A stretch of DNA of 64,000 nt, from positions 150,001-214,000 of the forward strand of contig VIIQ02000029.1 in NCBI GenBank assembly GCA_007449985.2. The letters run 5' to 3'. The stretch is from Desmodesmus armatus. Taxonomy: Eukaryota; Chlorophyta; Chlorophyceae; Sphaeropleales; Scenedesmaceae. Each line of letters opens with the position of its first letter. Within the stretch, counting starts at the first letter, position 1. Positions 59,701-64,000 of the stretch are shown here, piece by piece. Both the position numbers and the translations under genes were made by a program. The notes beneath the pieces are model-generated. The model was not told the DNA's origin and made no database searches. It worked only from the letters and a program-made list of their open reading frames with translations.

Positions 59701-60217
59701 TGCAATCTGGAGTCAGTGTGGTGGCAAGGGTGGTGCCTGTGCAAACTTTGGGGGCTGCAGCAACGATGCGCCCTTCCGTTCATTCACATGTGCATCGGGG
59801 ACTTCCTGCAAGCGTCAGAATGAGTGGTACTGGCAGGTGCGGCACAACCGTTGAATGGTCATGCTTGGTTGCGCACACATGGCCAAATTTGACACCAGCA
59901 TGCATGCAGCATGTTCACCACAAACCTGTATTGCACCGAGGCTGATGTGCAAGTTATTGCTGGCGGCCACCAAGACAATTGTCTTGCATGTCTTACATGT
60001 GCTGTCACACACTTGGCATACTGCCCATTTTTACAAATGGCCATGTAAGTCAGACATAGCCACTGGCCGATGGTTGGCCCACCTAGGCAGGCCTCCCACG
60101 GACCAGTGCTATCTACCGCAGCACCAAATGGCTACGGCCACGTTTCAGCAGCCGCTGCTGTGGCACAAATAATGCACTAAGACACATGTGTCTTGCTGTT
60201 GCGTGCAGTGCCTGTGA
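56792..60217 (+). CDS. Secreted expansin-like protein with two CBM1-like modules
   Basis: Paralogue of the gene at 49488. Exons: 56792-56913, 57156-57353, 57560-57606, 58000-58130, 58724-58905, 59170-59335, 59585-59836, 60209-60217; phases consistent, 368 residues. Order: signal peptide (LAASVTVLFFVLGASA); double-psi beta-barrel, about 24-190 (FGQATWYEPFNAG, KCGFFNDIPANGF, TCFEVSCVPQFVESADG, VDECRCSLP, INRHIDLAKPAF, GIIGLRWRQVSC); Pro/Gly/Met-rich linker; CBM1-like modules at about 242-283 and 324-367, separated by a (Thr-Pro)n linker encoded by a CCTACA-type minisatellite. Two introns of the paralogue (after WP and after GIR) are absent here. The terminal coding exon is 9 nt (Cys-Leu-stop). 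A decayed copy of the fifth exon precedes it at about 58421-58500. Confidence 0.87.
58296..58700 (+). repeat. C-rich minisatellite surrounding a decayed exon copy
   Basis: Units of about 45-50 bp (CACTCTGCCCCTGCGCACTT core followed by CCCCC runs) lie on both sides of 58417-58500. That segment is a degenerate copy of exon 58724-58905: acceptor and LVRDGIFNVSIIGLRWRQV are kept, then the frame is disrupted by a small internal duplication. Confidence 0.85.
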
Positions 60218-62419
60218 TCACCAACACCATGACCAAGCACCACACGCAGTGGCCGGGCCACCCAAAGAGCGGCACGTCTGCTGCAGCACCTGAGGAAAAG
60301 GGTGTGTTTGTGTGGTCTACTTGTGCCTGCTCCGTGCACCATCGAAAGGTGCTGAGGTTTTGATGTGTCTGAGGAAACACAAAGGTTGACGTGTTTTGCT
60401 TGGCTCGCTGAGCTACCGTGATTGCCATATAGTGTCTCGGACAGGCTGTGTTTTGCCCCTGACTGTGACCAGGATGATCCTGTGATACGTGCATATGTCT
60501 GGGACCGTGCCCCCTTTTTGCTGCTTGGTTGTGACCTGGTTGTCGACCACATACTTCATACTGCATTGCTGGTGTTTGCAGCAAGGTCAAGCTTACCAGC
60601 TCAGCTGCGACACTGTTGACCAGCCGAGGTGGTTATCCCATGCTTCCTCCTCACTTTTCACAAGTGGTGCCGTGGTTACTAACATAGTATGTTCATCGTG
60701 ACTGACAGTGATGTGTGCGAAGCTTCTGTTTGGCATAAGCACTGCATGTGGCAGATCTGTCTCTGTGCTACAGAGGTCAACAGTAGTGCTGATGGCGGCT
60801 AGCAGCAACCCTCACTGCAGGTGGTGACTTTACTCAGTGACTGCTGGCGGTGACGTGACTCCGACCCTGGTTATGCATACTGACGCTGGCTGCACCGCTG
60901 ACGGCCAACTGGTGCTTTCTGCTGCATGGGTGTAGCACATGTGACTATCATGATGCATGATGCATGATGCCGCAGGTTATACCTGTTTAGCGGTGTGTTC
61001 ATCTGCCCGTTCTTGTTGATGCTGGGTGCCCAGAGTGTCACGCCCTGTGTTCAGTAGAGGCTGACACATGTTGTGATGAAGCTGTACCCCTGTTTTTGTG
61101 ACTCCCGAGTCAAGGACGCCGTCCAAAGAGGGGCCCTCTATTTTCTGTCACACCTATATATTATGCGAGACCCTGCTGCTGCCGTTGATGCTGCTACTCG
61201 AGCAACCATGCTCTTGAGGTTTTGCCGCAACGTGCTGACGGTCAATTTGTTATGTGCTGTACAAACGCATGGCCGTAGGTGGCGGTGTTGATGATGCTCT
61301 ATGCGTAGTCGGCATGATGTTGGAGGGGTCGGCAGGTCTGCCGATGGTTCACTGCCAATGTGGGCTAAAGGCTACACACAGGCTCGTTGAGAGTCTAGCT
61401 GTGGTGCGCCTGCAGTTATTAGTCGGGTGGCCAAGGTGACATGACACTGGAGTGCATGACTGCACAGGGCCGTTGCCAGCTCACTGAGTGACTCAGGGAG
61501 TAGCTGAGCTGGCAAGGCATGCCATGCCATGCCTTGCTTACAAGAATGTGACGGTCTCAGGCTCCAGTGGGACCTTGTGCAGGCATGACACTAACTGCAC
61601 AGTAAGTATGCGCATGTATGTCACATGCATGACAGTGTCCAACAGGCACCAAAAGCTGAAGCTCAGCCCACTGGGCCCATGGCATGCAGGAGATGTGTGC
61701 TGTTTTGTTACTGTGATCATCACAGTTCAACTGTGTTGGGGAGTGAGCTGCATTTGTAATATGACACTAGCAATGATGGCATCCATGGTCACTGCCAATC
61801 AAAAATCTTTCATGGTGGGGAAGGGGTGTACAAGAGGGTGGTGTGATGCGTGACAACCATTACAGGCCTGCATTCCCTGTGTCTACAGGCCTGGCTACCT
61901 AGGTGCCAATAATGAAGGAGTTGGTGTGTGGGGGACTCCCCAATCGGATGGGCACCTACTCAAGCTGACCACAACAGCACGATGATTCTCAGGATGCACC
62001 ACTAGAAGCACAGCATCAACATTTGGACATCCACTCAGCTAAGGCCACAAGATGCAGCAACGAAACAAGGAAGCACAGCTTAGTGTGTATATGTCGACGT
62101 CAGCATTGGTTGTGCATGTGGGTGTCTCATTGGCTTGGGCTTGCACGACGAATGAACCTCAAATACCGGCTTGAAGTCCGGGGATGATAGCCTTACTGTT
62201 CGGTTGATGACGCATGCCACGTTCGCCATTTACGAAAGCAGCTTCCTTACACGTTGCAGGACACGTCGTACCCGTTCGACCCTCCGAGGCGACCTTCAAA
62301 GCTATATGTACAACGCGCACAGGCGGAACCTGCAAGCATTTTCGGACGACAGCAAACACTTTTGCAATTAAATTGACATCAACTTGGCATTTTGGTCTGC
62401 GCTCGCTCAGCGATTGGTC
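60218..62419. other. Intergenic region before the CBM1-module gene
   Basis: About 2.2 kb with no supportable gene. It presumably holds the 3' UTR of the upstream gene and the promoter of the downstream one; no specific element was recognised. Confidence 0.5.
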
Positions 62420-63898
62420 ATGGCCCCCATCAAAGCGCTTGTCTTGGCAACCCTGCTGACTGTGCTGGCTACGGCACAAGGCACACGCGACTACGTGTTT
62501 TGGCCATCTGCAAGGTAAGAAAAATTCAACGTGTCACGGCTGCCAGGTGAGTCTCAAGTCTCACCGCAAGGTTGCCGGGAGACCACTTGCTCCGAACCTG
62601 CACAGATGCACTTGATAAACGTGGCTGGCTTTTCACACACAGTACCCCTGCTCTCGCAATGGCAATCCTTCCATATTAATCCCTTTTGGTGCTCTGCCTC
62701 TGCCTCTGCCTCCCCCCCCCCCACCCTGCAGGCATGGCCGCCCAACCAAACCCAAGATCATCGAGGAGTTCAACCAGTGTGGTGGCAAGGGAGGTGACTG
62801 CAAAGACTTCGGGGGCTGCGACAAGGATGCCCCATTTGCTTCCTACAAGTGCGCCAAAGGGTTGGAGTGCAAGCGTCATGACGAATGGTATTGGCAGGTG
62901 GGGTACAAACTCCAAGTACTGGCAGTTTGACCTTGATCAAACAGCCTGTTTGACAGGGCCTGTCTGGGCCCCTCTTGCATGATGACACAGTTTGTCCTGG
63001 CACCATTTCATGGAGTGAAGGCCAAATCCATCACCTTCACAGACATGCTATGAATCATCCAGGAAAGACCCGTAAACCAGCCTGTATACATCATGCCCTT
63101 CACTGGAAGATCATTTGTTTGTTTGAAACAAATTTCTGCACCTGAACACTACTGAGCCTGGTTCCGTTTCTGTTGTGCTCTGCAGTGCCTGAAAGATCAT
63201 CCTACCCCCACACCTACACCTACCCCAACCCCCAAGCCCTCCTCCAAGACCATTGATGAGCACAAGCAATGCGGTGGCAAGGGAGGCGACTGCGCAGACT
63301 TCGGTGACTGCAAGGACGACGCACCCTTTGCCGGCTACAAGTGCGCCAAAGGGCTGAAGTGCAACCGTCACAACGAGTGGTACTGGCAGGTACGTCATGA
63401 CTCATGGCTGGGCCAAGCAAGCTGGCATGTGTGGTCAAAACTGCTGGCGCTCATGTCTATCTAGCACCTACCATGTACCCATGCCGTGCCTCCGGTTGAA
63501 TGAGCCTAAATCAACACTCCAAGGCTGATTCACCCTGACTGCACCTGCGAATGCACCTCTAGTGTTTCACTCTGTGATCACCGGTGACCAACATCAGCAA
63601 TGACCATTCACAGCTGCTGGTGGCCATCAACATCTTCCACTGGAGAATGCCTTGTAACAGTTCGGTGCTTCTGCATGCCTGACTGTTGTGCTTGCAGTGC
63701 CAGAAGGGTGATTCAACCACCCCTGAACCCAAGCCTTCCCCCAAGCCTTCTTCCAAGACCATTCATGAGCACAACCAGTGCGGTGGCAAGGGAGGTGACT
63801 GCAAAGACTTTGGCGGCTGCAAGGATGACGCACCTTTTGACGGCTACAAGTGCGCCAAAGGGCTGATGTGCAAGCGTCAGAACGAGTGGTACTGGCAG
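62420..63898 (+). CDS. Secreted protein of tandem CBM1-like modules (5' part)
   Basis: Exons: 62420-62514, 62732-62897, 63186-63389, 63698-63898, all in phase; at least 222 residues and continuing past the right edge (the last exon ends at an intact donor before the module's final cysteine). Signal peptide MAPIKALVLATLLTVLATAQ, then three CBM1-like modules of the form QCGGKGGDCKDFGGC followed by APF-YKCAKGL-C and EWYWQ, joined by Pro/Thr/Ser/Lys linkers. No expansin barrel precedes the modules, unlike the two upstream genes. Each module exon starts with the cysteine that completes the preceding module. A catalytic domain may follow outside the window. Role inferred: cellulose or wall binding. 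Confidence 0.85.
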
Positions 63899-64000
63899 GT
63901 ACGACACACAGCCGAGCAAGCTACCCCAAGTGACCATAACTGCGCACCTAGTGCTTATGTCCTTCCAAAGCTAGTAGCGGCTAACACGTGCAACAGCCTC

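Overview
The window is nuclear DNA of a eukaryote, most likely a chlorophyte green alga of the Chlamydomonadales type. I infer this from intron-dense genes with GT-AG splice sites, a plant-type HDS/IspG with the plastid insert domain, a plant/algal CNBD potassium channel, TTTAGGG interstitial telomere repeats, and heavy CAG/CTG and poly-C/poly-G tracts. No prokaryotic organisation, CRISPR array or rRNA was seen. Species cannot be fixed from the sequence alone.

Layout. Positions 1-14.2 kb (minus strand) hold a voltage-gated, cyclic-nucleotide-binding-domain K+ channel gene: S1-S6, GYGD filter, C-linker and CNBD are resolved exon by exon, and its C-terminus probably runs off the left edge. Positions 16.1-26.8 kb (minus strand) hold a 19-exon gene for chloroplast 4-hydroxy-3-methylbut-2-enyl diphosphate synthase (MEP isoprenoid pathway). 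About 1.8 kb of intergenic sequence then separates it from a run of five plus-strand genes, all with predicted signal peptides. These are two tandem paralogues of a secreted lysophospholipase/cPLA2-like enzyme (28.6-37.3 and 38.3-48.7 kb; 15 coding exons each, identical intron phases), then two expansin-like (double-psi beta-barrel) proteins carrying CBM1-like cellulose-binding modules (49.5-54.0 and 56.8-60.2 kb), then the start of a protein made of at least three CBM1-like modules (62.4 kb to the right edge).

The most unusual property is structural. Many exons are followed or preceded by one to three truncated tandem copies of one exon end together with its splice site and flanking intron, usually joined to poly-C/poly-G tracts. 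I see this for at least 14 exons in four genes on both strands. Two of the spacers between an exon and its truncated copy contain interstitial telomeric repeats. One IspG exon carries an apparent 2-bp expansion that breaks its frame unless an internal acceptor is used. The CBM1-like modules have six cysteines instead of the usual four, and all but one have a phase-0 intron placed exactly before the terminal cysteine, so the last cysteine is encoded by the next exon (a 9- or 12-nt terminal coding segment at the gene end). Intron 4 of the second lipase carries a roughly 2.5-kb terminal-inverted-repeat element, and its intron 5 carries a LINE-like tail.

Functionally, the channel and IspG are housekeeping-type genes. 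The plus-strand cluster encodes secreted proteins likely to act on membrane or lipid and on cell-wall polysaccharide outside the cell; co-function is inference from proximity only. All exon models are manual, from splice sites, frame continuity and family motifs; no transcript data were available.
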